A model generated the notes under the pieces. The model was given only the letters and a program-made list of their open reading frames with translations. It was not told the origin of the DNA and did not search any database. A DNA stretch of 64,000 nucleotides from an uncultured Pseudomonadales bacterium (GTDB lineage Bacteria > Pseudomonadota > Gammaproteobacteria > Pseudomonadales > Cellvibrionaceae): positions 124,001-188,000 of the forward strand of contig CANLBN010000007.1 in the NCBI GenBank assembly GCA_947488935.1. Direction: 5' to 3'. Positions 35,585 through 45,024 of this stretch are shown here, piece by piece; position 1 is the first letter of the stretch, and each line of letters starts with the position of its first letter. The position numbers and the translations under genes were made by a program.

Positions 35585-36847
35585 ATGAGCCGTTTTGCAA
35601 AACGTTTTACAGGTTTTTCGGGTACAGCCTCGCTGATGGAAGATTTAGGTGATGCCCTAAACAAAAACCCAGAACTGCTTTTTATGGGAGGTGGTAACCC
35701 CGCAAAAATAGAGGTGGCAGAACGATGTTTTGCAAAACACTTACAAGCTATTGCCCAAGATGAGCATGTTTTTCATAAGTTAGTTGGCGAGTATCAACCC
35801 CCTCAAGGTGACCCTGCATTTTTAAACTTGCTGGCCGAATTTTTGGCTACGCAATATGACTGGCCGGTAACGGCAGAAAATATTGCAATCAGTAATGGTG
35901 GGCAATCGGCCTTTTTTAGCCTGTTTAATATGTTGGCGGGTGATGACGATAATGCACAGCATAAAAAAATATTATTACCGATGGTGCCCGATTATTTAGG
36001 CTATGCCGATACCGGTCTCAATGCCAATATGTTTAAGGCCTATCGCCCCAAAATTAATCAGCTAGATGATACATTTTTTAAATACACAATAGATTTTGAT
36101 GCCCTAGAGGTAGACGAAAATATCGCAGCGGTTTGCTTGTCTCGCCCAACTAACCCTTCTGGAAATATTGTTACCGATGAAGAGATAATCGCATTAAAAA
36201 AACGTTGCGCAGAATATGGTGTTCCTCTTATTCTCGATCTCGCCTATGGTAAACCATTTCCTGATGTTACTTTTGTCGATCACAATTTATTGTGGGATGA
36301 GAACACCATTTTAATTTTTAGCCTTTCAAAATTAGGTTTGCCAGGTGTGAGAACCGGCATTGTTGTAGCCGATAAAGACACAATAAAGCGTTTTTCCCGT
36401 GCTACTGCGAGTTTATCATTAGCTCCGAGCAACTTAGGGCCCGCGCTTGCTAAGTCATTAATTCGCTCTGGCGACTTATTGCCATTGATGGAGCATACGA
36501 TTAAACCTTTTTATGAATCACAGCTCCAACAAACCTTGAGTTATTTGTTGCAGGGAATAGAGGGTTTACAGTTGAAAAACTCGCCTCTTAAAATACATAA
36601 GCCCGAAGGGGCTTTCTTTTTATGGCTGTGGCTGCAAGATTTACCGATTACAAGCCAAGCATTGTATGAACGTTTAAAAGAAAAGGGATTATTAGTATTA
36701 TCTGGCCATCATTTTTTTCAACCGCTCGATGACCCACAGTGGGTACATCAACATCAGTGCTTGCGTGTTAATTTTTGCCAACCGATGGATAAAATAAAGC
36801 AAGGCATAGACCTATTACTTGAGGAAACCGCAGCGCTTTATCAATAA
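35585..36847 (+). CDS. avtA: Valine--pyruvate aminotransferase
   Basis: PLP-dependent aminotransferase exchanging amino groups between alanine/valine and their keto acids. It aligns along its full length (420 residues) with E. coli AvtA (417): LMEDLGDALNKNPELLFMGGGNPA at the start, ISNGGQSAFFSLFN, SRPTNPSGNIVTDEE, and the PLP lysine in FSLSKLGLPGVRTG. The C-terminal HKPEGAFFLWLWLQDLPI block is characteristic. Monocistronic. Start ATGAGCCG has only a weak purine tract upstream. Confidence 0.93.
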   Translation: MSRFAKRFTGFSGTASLMEDLGDALNKNPELLFMGGGNPAKIEVAERCFAKHLQAIAQDEHVFHKLVGEYQPPQGDPAFLNLLAEFLATQYDWPVTAENIAISNGGQSAFFSLFNMLAGDDDNAQHKKILLPMVPDYLGYADTGLNANMFKAYRPKINQLDDTFFKYTIDFDALEVDENIAAVCLSRPTNPSGNIVTDEEIIALKKRCAEYGVPLILDLAYGKPFPDVTFVDHNLLWDENTILIFSLSKLGLPGVRTGIVVADKDTIKRFSRATASLSLAPSNLGPALAKSLIRSGDLLPLMEHTIKPFYESQLQQTLSYLLQGIEGLQLKNSPLKIHKPEGAFFLWLWLQDLPITSQALYERLKEKGLLVLSGHHFFQPLDDPQWVHQHQCLRVNFCQPMDKIKQGIDLLLEETAALYQ

Positions 36848-36917
36848 AGAGGCTGATTGGAGCGCTAGTTGATATAAGCAAGAGAGTAGAAGGTTAAAAA
36901 ACAATACAAGGTATGTA

Positions 36918-37580
36918 TTATTTCCAGCGATTAAACCATGCGTTCATCACTTTGCGCGAATATTTGTGGGTGCCGTAGCTGCCATTGTAGCGTGCGAGCC
37001 CATTGGCAATATTGCCTTTTTCTCGATCGATATAATGTCTAAGTATTGTGGTGCCGTAACGTAAATTAGTATCTAAGTTAATTAAGTTGTCGTCAACTCG
37101 GCCAATTTCTTTTTTCCAAAAAGGCATCACTTGCATCATTCCTTGAGCACCTACGTAAGAAACTGCATAGGGATTAAAAGCGCTTTCTATTTGTATGACG
37201 GCTAATACTAGTTCGGGCTCAAGGTTTACACGTGTGGCTTCTTTATGAACTTTGCGCAAAATACTCAAGCGTTCTTTAGGGTCCTTTATATAGCGCTTCA
37301 ATTTATGTGTCATCGCTACCAACCACACCTCTGCATCAAAGCGATCTTCAAAACTATCGGCTGCTGAAACAGCCTTTTTGAGCTCAGTTCTTAATTCATC
37401 ATCAATTGCTTGACGTTGGTTGGTGCTTGTATTGTCGGCATAGGTTTGTTGAGAGAGGGATAAACTAGTAAAAATAATAACTAATAAGACGCTGCTAAAA
37501 AACCAATGCTTAATAGTGCTCGTTTTGATTAAATAAAACGAGCACCTCTGTAGAGTTATTTTTTTAGAACAGTTTTTCAT
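36918..37580 (-). CDS. Lytic transglycosylase, SLT domain
   Basis: Periplasmic peptidoglycan-cleaving enzyme. The N-terminal 48 residues contain a membrane or signal helix (HWFFSSVLLVIIFTSLSLS), then a helical linker, then a family 1 SLT domain: catalytic Glu E132 in VIQIESAFNPYAVS, GAQGMMQVMP, NLRYGTTILRHYI and NGLARYNGS. Total 220 residues, smaller than MltC. Not lipidated (no lipobox), so it may be membrane anchored or soluble. Lies 34 bases downstream of proS on the same strand and may be co-transcribed with it. Confidence 0.9.
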   Translation of the reverse strand: MKNCSKKITLQRCSFYLIKTSTIKHWFFSSVLLVIIFTSLSLSQQTYADNTSTNQRQAIDDELRTELKKAVSAADSFEDRFDAEVWLVAMTHKLKRYIKDPKERLSILRKVHKEATRVNLEPELVLAVIQIESAFNPYAVSYVGAQGMMQVMPFWKKEIGRVDDNLINLDTNLRYGTTILRHYIDREKGNIANGLARYNGSYGTHKYSRKVMNAWFNRWK

Positions 37581-37614
37581 TATTATTGTTTATTATTAAA
37601 TAATTTACGCAGTA

Positions 37615-39345
37615 CTAGAGATCAGTTAAAAACCCCATCAATTTATCGACTTCAATATCTTGGCTATTTTCATCGCGGCGCCCTTTGTATTCTAAGGTGC
37701 CTTTTTCCAAACCGCGATCGCCGACCACGACGCGATGGGGGATACCCATTAATTCAGTATCGGCAAGCATAACACCTAAACGTGCTTTGGGTGTATCCAT
37801 ATAGAGTACGTCGTAGCCTTTTGCTGTTAGCTCCTCATAAAGAGCATCACATTTTTCACGCACGGCCTCAGATTTATGGGCATTAATGGGTATGAGAGCA
37901 ATGTCAAAAGGTGCAATAGAGGCTGGCCAAATAATGCCGTTATCATCGTGGTTTTGTTCTATGGTTGCAGCGACGATTCTTGTCACACCAATACCGTAAC
38001 ACCCCATAGACATCACTTTACTTTTTCCATTCTCATCAAGTACATTGGCATTGAGTGCTTTGCTGTATTTATCGCCTAGTTGAAAAATATGGCCGACTTC
38101 AATACCCCGTTTGATCTCAATAGTACCGTTACCGCAGGGGCTTGGATCGCCTATTTCAACATTGCGAATATCAGCAATATTCTCAGGCCCATTCATGCCT
38201 GCATCAATATCACGCTCCCAGTTGATGCCTACATAGTGCACGTCTTCTTTATTGGCGCCACAAATAAAATCACTCAATAGCGCAGCAGCGCGATCAATAA
38301 CCACCTTAATTGATAATCCCTTTGGCCCTAGCGACCCAACCTTACAGCCAATTTCGGCTTCTATGCGCTCCTCTGGTGCAAAGGTGAGCGGGGCAGCAAT
38401 GCCTGGTAGCTTCTCTGCTTTAATTTCATTTAGAGTATGGTCGCCACGTAATATTAAAGCGACGAGGGGTTGTTCGCCTTCTTCATTCGCTTCACCCAAT
38501 ACAATCAAGGTTTTAACCGACTGGCTAGGTGAGCTGTTTAAAAATTGCGATACCGCCTCGATAGTATGCTGGCCGGGTGTGGAGACTTCTTTTAGATCGG
38601 CAGCGGGTTCTGGGCGGCTGCCTTCTGTTATTGCCTCTGCCATTTCTATATTTGCGGCGTAATCACTGTTACTACTAAAGGCAATATCATCTTCGCCGCT
38701 ATCGGCCAATACGTGAAACTCATGGGATGCTGAGCCGCCTATTGAGCCGTTATCGGCAAGTACAGGTCGATAATCAAAACCGATACGATCAAAGATAGCG
38801 CAGTAGGCTTTGTGGGTATCATCGTAGGTTGATTGTAAGGACTCTTGATTAACATGAAATGAATAGGCGTCCTTCATGATAAATTCACGCGAGCGCATAA
38901 CACCAAAGCGTGGGCGTATCTCGTCGCGGAACTTTGTTTGGATCTGATAAAAGTTGGCGGGTAGCTGTTTATAGCTGCTTATTTCATTGCGTACTAAATC
39001 GGTAATGACTTCCTCATGGGTTGGCCCTAAGCAAAAATCGCGACCGTGTCGATCAGCAATACGTAATAATTCGGGCCCATATTCTTGCCAGCGGCCAGAT
39101 TCTTGCCATAGCTCTGACGGTTGTACTACAGGCATTAACAACTCTTGTGAGCCTATTTTGTTCATTTCTTCGCGTACAATATTTTCGACTTTGCGCAATA
39201 CACGTAAACCTAAAGGTAACCAAGTGTAAAGTCCTGATGCTAATTTGCGGATAAGGCCGGCACGTAACATAAGTTGATGGCTGATAACTTCAGCATCGGC
39301 AGGGGTTTCTTTAAGAGTGGCGATTAAAAAACGACTAGCGCGCAT
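37615..39345 (-). CDS. proS: Prolyl-tRNA synthetase (bacterial type, with editing domain)
   Basis: Class II synthetase for tRNA-Pro. Motif 1 region [25 protein letters not shown], motif 2 [25 protein letters not shown], the INS editing domain (about 230-390) and motif 3 [17 protein letters not shown] are all present. C-terminal anticodon-binding domain follows. Length 576 matches E. coli (572). No unusual features. Confidence 0.96.
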   Translation of the reverse strand: MRASRFLIATLKETPADAEVISHQLMLRAGLIRKLASGLYTWLPLGLRVLRKVENIVREEMNKIGSQELLMPVVQPSELWQESGRWQEYGPELLRIADRHGRDFCLGPTHEEVITDLVRNEISSYKQLPANFYQIQTKFRDEIRPRFGVMRSREFIMKDAYSFHVNQESLQSTYDDTHKAYCAIFDRIGFDYRPVLADNGSIGGSASHEFHVLADSGEDDIAFSSNSDYAANIEMAEAITEGSRPEPAADLKEVSTPGQHTIEAVSQFLNSSPSQSVKTLIVLGEANEEGEQPLVALILRGDHTLNEIKAEKLPGIAAPLTFAPEERIEAEIGCKVGSLGPKGLSIKVVIDRAAALLSDFICGANKEDVHYVGINWERDIDAGMNGPENIADIRNVEIGDPSPCGNGTIEIKRGIEVGHIFQLGDKYSKALNANVLDENGKSKVMSMGCYGIGVTRIVAATIEQNHDDNGIIWPASIAPFDIALIPINAHKSEAVREKCDALYEELTAKGYDVLYMDTPKARLGVMLADTELMGIPHRVVVGDRGLEKGTLEYKGRRDENSQDIEVDKLMGFLTDL

Positions 39346-39527
39346 TGAATAGTATTCCTACAAGAATGATAAATGTATTATTAAAGGTGTGTATTTTCAT
39401 CAAATTAGCGCAAAAATACTACTAAAGAATGTATTTATATAAATTGATATCACTATTATTGTTTTGTAAGCAGTATATTAACGATTGAGATTAGTCCGAA
39501 ATTTCTATAGCCAGTATTGAGAGAGTT

Positions 39528-39980
39528 ATGTCAGGTCAGCCATTTTTATTGCATCCACAGCTACAAACCGATACCTATATTGTTGGGTGTTTTCCACTAT
39601 CATTGGTGTTATTGTGTAAAGACGCCAATTATCCTTGGTGCATTTTAGTACCGAGGCGTACTGGTATTCGGGAGATTCACCATTTAAGCAGCGAAGATAG
39701 GCAAGCGTTTTTGGCCGAGTCCTGCTGTTTGGCTGAGTGTATGGAGCAGTTATTTACACCTACAAAAATGAATGTCGCAGCCTTAGGTAATATGGTGCCA
39801 CAGTTACATATTCACCATATAGCGAGGTTTGAGAGCGACGCAGCATGGCCGGCCCCTATTTGGGGCAAAGAAGTAGCTAAAGACTATGACAGCGAAACCC
39901 TAAAGGCACGCTTGCAAGGTTTGGGAGCGTTGCTCGCTAATTGTGGTATCCAATTCGAACTAGCTGCCCAAATAGTGTGA
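39528..39980 (+). CDS. HIT-family hydrolase
   Basis: A 150-residue histidine-triad protein. The signature QLHIHHIARFESD (about residues 91-103) keeps the H-x-H-H core that binds nucleotide phosphates. The N-terminal CILVPRRTGIREIHHL strand and NMVPQLH loop match the HIT proteins found in Pseudomonas as putative diadenosine tetraphosphate hydrolases. The start is supported by GAGAGAGTT before the ATG. The substrate is not determined by sequence. Confidence 0.88.
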   Translation: MSGQPFLLHPQLQTDTYIVGCFPLSLVLLCKDANYPWCILVPRRTGIREIHHLSSEDRQAFLAESCCLAECMEQLFTPTKMNVAALGNMVPQLHIHHIARFESDAAWPAPIWGKEVAKDYDSETLKARLQGLGALLANCGIQFELAAQIV

Positions 39981-40033
39981 TATGTGCTGGTTTATTAATG
40001 CTGGTGTGAATAAGTGCTGGGGAAGTTAACGCG

Positions 40034-40072
40034 AGTAAATGCGTTTGTATTGATGATACAAACGCATTTACT
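40034..40072. repeat. Perfect 17-bp hairpin between converging genes
   Basis: Arms AGTAAATGCGTTTGTAT and exact complement around the loop TGATG, 20 bases from the 3' end of the HU-like gene and 54 bases from that of the HIT gene. No T tract on either strand. It may act as an RNA 3'-end structure or bidirectional terminator for both. Confidence 0.75.
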
Positions 40073-40091
40073 ATTAGGAGGTGTGTGTAAA

Positions 40092-40484
40092 TTACACAGC
40101 CATTTCCTTTAACTTTTTCAATGGACGAATTTTAACAGCAACGCTTGCGGGCTTTGCTTTAAATACAGTTTCTTCGCCAGTAAATGGGTTAACGCCTTTG
40201 CGTGCTTTTTTAGCTGGCTTTTTAACCGTGGCGATTTTCATTAGGCCGGGTAGGACAAACTCACCACAGGCGCGTTTTTTGATGTGACCTTCGATAATGT
40301 CACTCAGCTCATTAATAACAGATTGAACCTGCTTACGGCTGAGTTCGGTATTCTCTGCTATTTGAGTGATCATTTGAGTTTTTGTGTAACGCTCAGAGAT
40401 CGCCTTGATCTTTTTAGGTGCTGCAACTGCTTTTTTTGCAGGTGCTTTTTTCTTTGCAGGCGCTTTCTTTTTAGCTGCGGCCAT
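40092..40484 (-). CDS. HU-family DNA-binding protein with lysine/alanine-rich tail
   Basis: Nucleoid-associated protein of 130 residues. The first 25 residues are repeats of KKAPAKK type, like the tails of eukaryotic H1 and bacterial histone-like proteins. From about residue 30 an HU/IHF fold follows (YTKTQMITQIAENTELSRKQVQSVINELSDII, then FVLPGLMKIATVKKPAKKARKGVNPFTGEETVFKAKPA). The DNA-binding arm includes the NPFTGE turn, with extra Lys before it. A good ribosome site (AAAGGGTATTCCT) precedes the ATG. Probably a stand-alone gene with its promoter in the AT-rich region to its right. Confidence 0.92.
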   Translation of the reverse strand: MAAAKKKAPAKKKAPAKKAVAAPKKIKAISERYTKTQMITQIAENTELSRKQVQSVINELSDIIEGHIKKRACGEFVLPGLMKIATVKKPAKKARKGVNPFTGEETVFKAKPASVAVKIRPLKKLKEMAV

Positions 40485-40830
40485 AGGAATACCCTTTTCG
40501 TATAGTTAATATCTTGGTTAAAAATAGTGATCAGTGGAAGCTCTTCATAGAGTAAGAACCGCCAACGGATGCTATATATATAGTATATAAAACGATCCTT
40601 CAAGAAAAAAAGCACTATATTCGGTGTTTATGGACCTTTTTGAGAAAATAGCCTCAAATCGGCAATTTCTTTAGCTCGTGTTTCTTGTTAATTGCCTACT
40701 ACACAAAACTCGATATAAGGGGGAGGCTTAGCTTATGTTTAATCGATAAATTCGGGTTTCGGGCGCTTAGCGCCTAAGGTATAATGCTCGCCTTTTGAAA
40801 CAGCGTTCTACCCTGCAGGATTTATTCATT
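40485..40830. other. Intergenic region with divergent promoters
   Basis: About 345 bases with no gene. It contains an alternating AT run near 40571-40585 (GCTATATATATAGT), plausible for a promoter of the HU-like gene on the minus strand, and CGCCTAAGGTATAATGCTC near 40770-40788. There TATAAT makes a good -10 box about 45 bases before the FmdB-type start on the plus strand. Confidence 0.55.
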
Positions 40831-41091
40831 ATGCCGATTTACGAATACCAATGTGACGATTGTGGTCACGAGCTCGAAGCTTTGCAAAAAATGAGCGACG
40901 ACGCTTTAGTCGATTGCCCGCAATGTAAGCAAGCTAGTCTCACTAAAAAAGTATCGGCTGCGGGCTTTAGGTTAGCGGGTAGTGGTTGGTACGAGACAGA
41001 CTTTAAATCGGGTAATAAAAAGAACTTGGCGGGTGACAGTAGCTCTTCCTCGGCTGCTTCGGCACCGGCAGCAACAGCAAAATCAGATTAA
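40831..41091 (+). CDS. FmdB-family zinc-ribbon protein
   Basis: An 86-residue protein beginning MPIYEYQCDDCGHELEALQ with the CxxC pairs C8/C11 and C29/C32 that define the FmdB/CxxC_CxxC_SSSS zinc ribbon, then a Ser/Ala tail. The start at 40831 is exactly the family start; 12 extra codons upstream are not conserved. It precedes aspS by 77 bases, a neighbourhood also seen in Pseudomonas. Role unknown; some relatives are regulators, but here the gene is likely co-expressed with aspS. Confidence 0.88.
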   Translation: MPIYEYQCDDCGHELEALQKMSDDALVDCPQCKQASLTKKVSAAGFRLAGSGWYETDFKSGNKKNLAGDSSSSSAASAPAATAKSD

Positions 41092-41168
41092 TAGCATTAT
41101 CAATAGATAAACATAATAGCCACCTTTTATCCCATTGAGGTGGCTCATCATTAAATAAAGGAAACACT

Positions 41169-42944
41169 ATGCGCAGTGAATACTGTGGTGCACTAAACAC
41201 TACTTTTATCGACCAAACAGTTACCTTATGTGGTTGGGTCGATCGTCGACGTGACCATGGCGGCGTTATTTTTATCGACCTTCGCGATCGTGATGGTATT
41301 GTTCAGGTAGTGTTTGACCCCGATGGCCAAGAGAATTTTGCGCTTGCCGATAAAGTGCGTAGTGAATATGTACTTAAAGTGACCGGTAAAGTACGTGCAC
41401 GTGATGCAGCCACCGTGAACAAAAATATGGCAACAGGCGAGATCGAAGTCTATGGCACCGAGCTTGAGATACTCAGCGTTGCCGAGACGCCGCCGTTCCC
41501 TTTAAATGAACACAGCAATGTGGGCGAAGATGTACGTCTTAAATTTCGCTACTTAGATTTACGCCGCCAAGAGATGCAGCATAATCTGCGTTTTCGCTCG
41601 AAAGTCACCAATGCCATTCGCAACTACTTGGATGACAACGAGTTCTTAGATATCGAAACACCGATTCTAACGCGTGCAACACCTGAGGGTGCACGTGATT
41701 ATTTAGTACCTTCGCGTACTCACGAAGGTCAATTTTTTGCATTACCACAATCGCCACAAATCTTTAAACAACTATTAATGGTCTCGGGTTTTGATCGTTA
41801 CTATCAAATTGCTAAATGTTTTCGCGATGAAGATTTACGTGCCGATAGGCAGCCTGAATTTACCCAAATCGATATCGAAACCTCGTTTATGAGCGACGAG
41901 CAAATCATGTCGGTTACCGAGGGCATGATTACTCACATATTTAAAACGATGAAAGGTGTCGATTTAGGCGGCTTTCCGCGTATGCCTTACAGCGAAGCAA
42001 TCGCAAAATACGGGTCAGATAAGCCAGACCTGCGTATACCATTAGAGTTGGTTGATGTTAAAGACCTAATGACAGAGGTGGATTTTAAAGTATTCTCTGG
42101 CCCTGCCAACGACCCCAAGGGCCGAGTTGCTGCGCTTAAAATAGCGGGCGGTAGCGAAAAACTGAGCCGTAAAAAAATTGATAACTACACTAAGTTTGTC
42201 AGTATTTATGGTGCTCGCGGGTTAGCCTATATTAAAGTTAACGATAAAGCAGATTTAGAAAACGGTTTGCAATCCCCTATTGTTAAAAACTTGTCCCTAG
42301 ATGTTCGTAAAGAAGTGCTAGAGCGTGTGGGAGCCGAAAATGGCGACATTATTTTCTTTGGCGCCGATAAAGCCAATATCGTTTCTGAAGCGCTAGGTGC
42401 CTTGCGTTGCAAGATAGGTGAAGACCTTGACCTTTACACCTGCGAGTGGGCGCCACTTTGGGTTGTCGATTTCCCTATGTTTGAAGAGATAGAAGGTGGT
42501 TGGACATCTATCCATCATCCATTTACGTCACCTTCTTGTAGTGCAGAAGAGCTCGTCGCAAACCCAGGTGAAGCATTATCCGTTGCCTATGATATGGTAC
42601 TTAACGGTACCGAGTTAGGCGGTGGTTCTATTCGTATCCATGATCAATCTATGCAGCAATCTGTATTTAAAGTATTAGGGATAGGCGAAGAAGAGCAGCG
42701 TGAAAAGTTTGGCTTTTTACTCGATGCACTACAATACGGTGCTCCACCACATGGTGGCTTGGCCTTTGGTCTAGATCGTCTAATTATGTTGATGACCGAT
42801 AGTGCATCTATTCGCGATGTGATTGCTTTCCCTAAAACTCAAACAGCTGCGTGCGTAATGACAGATGCCCCGGGTGATGTTGATCGTAAACAACTAAGAG
42901 AGCTTAATATTAAGCTAGTAGAGAAAAAGCCAGCTAGCGAATAG
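41169..42944 (+). CDS. aspS: Aspartyl-tRNA synthetase
   Basis: Class II synthetase for tRNA-Asp (possibly also tRNA-Asn). The N-terminal OB anticodon-binding domain ([24 protein letters not shown]) is followed by motif 2 ([20 protein letters not shown]), the bacterial GAD insertion domain (about 285-420), and motif 3 ([14 protein letters not shown]). Length 591 equals E. coli AspS (590). Ribosome site AAAGGAAAC upstream of ATG. In Pseudomonas aspS is followed by yebC and ruvC; here an unrelated 6.5 kb stretch intervenes. Confidence 0.96.
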   Translation: MRSEYCGALNTTFIDQTVTLCGWVDRRRDHGGVIFIDLRDRDGIVQVVFDPDGQENFALADKVRSEYVLKVTGKVRARDAATVNKNMATGEIEVYGTELEILSVAETPPFPLNEHSNVGEDVRLKFRYLDLRRQEMQHNLRFRSKVTNAIRNYLDDNEFLDIETPILTRATPEGARDYLVPSRTHEGQFFALPQSPQIFKQLLMVSGFDRYYQIAKCFRDEDLRADRQPEFTQIDIETSFMSDEQIMSVTEGMITHIFKTMKGVDLGGFPRMPYSEAIAKYGSDKPDLRIPLELVDVKDLMTEVDFKVFSGPANDPKGRVAALKIAGGSEKLSRKKIDNYTKFVSIYGARGLAYIKVNDKADLENGLQSPIVKNLSLDVRKEVLERVGAENGDIIFFGADKANIVSEALGALRCKIGEDLDLYTCEWAPLWVVDFPMFEEIEGGWTSIHHPFTSPSCSAEELVANPGEALSVAYDMVLNGTELGGGSIRIHDQSMQQSVFKVLGIGEEEQREKFGFLLDALQYGAPPHGGLAFGLDRLIMLMTDSASIRDVIAFPKTQTAACVMTDAPGDVDRKQLRELNIKLVEKKPASE

Positions 42945-43032
42945 TAAAGTACATATTAATAAATAGTAGCTTGCAACGTTTTAGTTGCAGGTTGCTTAAA
43001 TTATTGCACCAGTTAACTAAGGTACATTAGGC

Positions 43033-44232
43033 ATGGGGCTCCCCAAGCGCTATCAAACCCCCTTTGTTTTGTTGTTATTAATGGCTTTTTTAATGCCCTT
43101 GGTTTTTTCAACATGGATGGCGTTAATCAATAATTTTAGCCAAGAGGCGGCTGCATTCACGGGTAAAGAAATCGGTATCTTGCAAAGTTTACGCGAGATA
43201 CCCGGCTTTTTGGCATTTACTGCTGTTTGGTTATTGCTCGTTATTCGTGAGCAGCGGCTGGCTGTACTATCGTTGCTCATATTATCTATCGGTGTACTAT
43301 TAACGGGCTACTTTCCTTCCATTTTGGGCCTGTATATAACAACGGTTGTTATGTCCGTAGGCTTTCATTATTTTGAGACTATACACCAATCTCTCATTCT
43401 TCAATGGGTTCCCAAAAAAGAGGCGCCGCATTTTTTAGGGCGAGCCTTATCAGTTAAAGCTGCAGGTTCTATTATTGTTTTTGGCTCTCTTTGGGTAATG
43501 CTCGAATACTTTAACATCAGTTATGTCACTATTTATACTCTGTTTGGTGGTTTAGGTATTTTATGTGTTGCCTTTATCGCTATGAGCTTTCCACAATTTA
43601 GCCAAAAAACAACACAGCATAAGCATTTGGTTTTACGTAAACGCTACTGGTTGTTTTATGTGCTGACTTTTTTAAGTGGAGCAAGACGACAAATTTTTGT
43701 GGTGTTCGCAGGGTTTTTATTAGTCGAAAAATTTGATTACTCGGCAAGTGCTATTGCCTTACTTTTTTTAGCTAATTATGTGTTTAATTTATTTTTTGCG
43801 GCAAAAATTGGTAAGCTAATTGGGGTTATTGGTGAGCGCCGTGCGTTAACCATCGAATACATTGGTTTAATCGTCGTGTTTGTTTCCTATGGTTTAGTAG
43901 AAAATTCGACAATTGCAGGTGCTCTTTATATTGTCGATCACTTCTTTTTTGCTTTTGCTATTGCGATTAAAACTTACTTTCAGAAAATTGCAGGTGACGG
44001 TGATATTGCTTCGACGGCAGGCGTTAGCTTTACCATTAACCATATTGCAGCAGTTGTACTACCTGCATTGTTGGGCTTTATTTGGCTAAATGATGCAAGT
44101 TTGGTGTTTTATATTGGAGCAGCAATTGCCGTATTATCCCTGATTTTGTCACAGCTGATTCCAGATGATCCATCTATAGGTGGTGAGATTAGAAGCCATT
44201 CGCCAATTCATCAACCGCTACTAAAGCATTAA
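43033..44232 (+). CDS. MFS-type transporter
   Basis: A 399-residue protein with about 11-12 hydrophobic segments in two halves linked near residues 190-205 (SQKTTQHKHLVLRKRYW), the layout of major facilitator transporters. A short cytoplasmic tail rich in His, Ser and Pro follows the last helix. No substrate-defining motif was recognised. Residues such as FHYFETIHQSLILQWVPKKEAPHFLGR in the first half may be the conserved intracellular loop. Single gene with about 90 bases between it and aspS. Substrate unknown. Confidence 0.8.
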   Translation: MGLPKRYQTPFVLLLLMAFLMPLVFSTWMALINNFSQEAAAFTGKEIGILQSLREIPGFLAFTAVWLLLVIREQRLAVLSLLILSIGVLLTGYFPSILGLYITTVVMSVGFHYFETIHQSLILQWVPKKEAPHFLGRALSVKAAGSIIVFGSLWVMLEYFNISYVTIYTLFGGLGILCVAFIAMSFPQFSQKTTQHKHLVLRKRYWLFYVLTFLSGARRQIFVVFAGFLLVEKFDYSASAIALLFLANYVFNLFFAAKIGKLIGVIGERRALTIEYIGLIVVFVSYGLVENSTIAGALYIVDHFFFAFAIAIKTYFQKIAGDGDIASTAGVSFTINHIAAVVLPALLGFIWLNDASLVFYIGAAIAVLSLILSQLIPDDPSIGGEIRSHSPIHQPLLKH

Positions 44233-44297
44233 TAAGTGATAAACCGGTAGCCTTGGTCTAATTTGAGTAGGCATTTATAGGTAAACACATAAACCCA

Positions 44298-44888
44298 TTA
44301 AAGTACTGCTTCAATAGCTGCTTGTAGTTTAGGTGAACTAGGTTCGGTCGATGTATCAAAATGTGTAATGCTTTTGCCGTCACTGCTGATAACAAACTTG
44401 GTGAAATTCCAGCTCGGTGCCTGGGTTTGTTTCGCGAGTTCTTTAAATAAAGGGTGTGCTTTATCTCCCGTTACTGAAATGGGTGACATCATGGTAAAGC
44501 TCACGCCATAATTTAGATAGCAAATACTCGCCGCTTTTTCTTCAGACTCCGCAGCCTGCCTAAAATCATCGCTGGCAAACCCAACCACGGTTAAGCCTTT
44601 ATCTTTATAGCGTTTATGTAAGGCTTCAAGCCCCGAAAACTGATGAGTAAAGCCGCAGTGGCTAGCAGTATTTACCAATAATAAAGGCTTGCCTGCAAAG
44701 GCATTGCATAAATTTATTTGTTCTGTAGAGTGGAGTTTTCGAAAAGTTTCATTGAGCCAGTTAGGGCATGCCTCACTATTATTTGCATAGCTAGAGGCAG
44801 GCAATAAGGCGGCTACTAAGAGGCTTATCAAAGATAATAAAAATGATGCCATCAGGTGCTTTGTATTCAATAATTGCTGAATTAACAT
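44298..44888 (-). CDS. Exported glutathione peroxidase family protein
   Basis: A 196-residue thiol peroxidase of the GPx family. The N-terminus has a hydrophobic signal sequence (SFLLSLISLLVAALLPASSYA), so it should act in the periplasm, unlike E. coli BtuE. The active-site strand is LLVNTASHCGFTHQFSGLEAL with the peroxidatic Cys at 78; Gln appears displaced, but the Trp-Asn pair (SWNFTKFV) is present. The family's FLQEQG-like resolving region is not obvious. It diverges from the TAXI receptor gene, with only a few bases between the open frames. Confidence 0.88.
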   Translation of the reverse strand: MLIQQLLNTKHLMASFLLSLISLLVAALLPASSYANNSEACPNWLNETFRKLHSTEQINLCNAFAGKPLLLVNTASHCGFTHQFSGLEALHKRYKDKGLTVVGFASDDFRQAAESEEKAASICYLNYGVSFTMMSPISVTGDKAHPLFKELAKQTQAPSWNFTKFVISSDGKSITHFDTSTEPSSPKLQAAIEAVL

Positions 44889-45024
44889 AAGTTTGCCTTT
44901 AAACCGTAGTCATTATAACTTTTATATGGCTACTTATACGACGATGATAGCTCTCTGGTTTGATGATGGTAGTGTATCCATTAATGAGTCATTTAATACC
45001 AACTTTAATTTTGATGAAGTAAAA

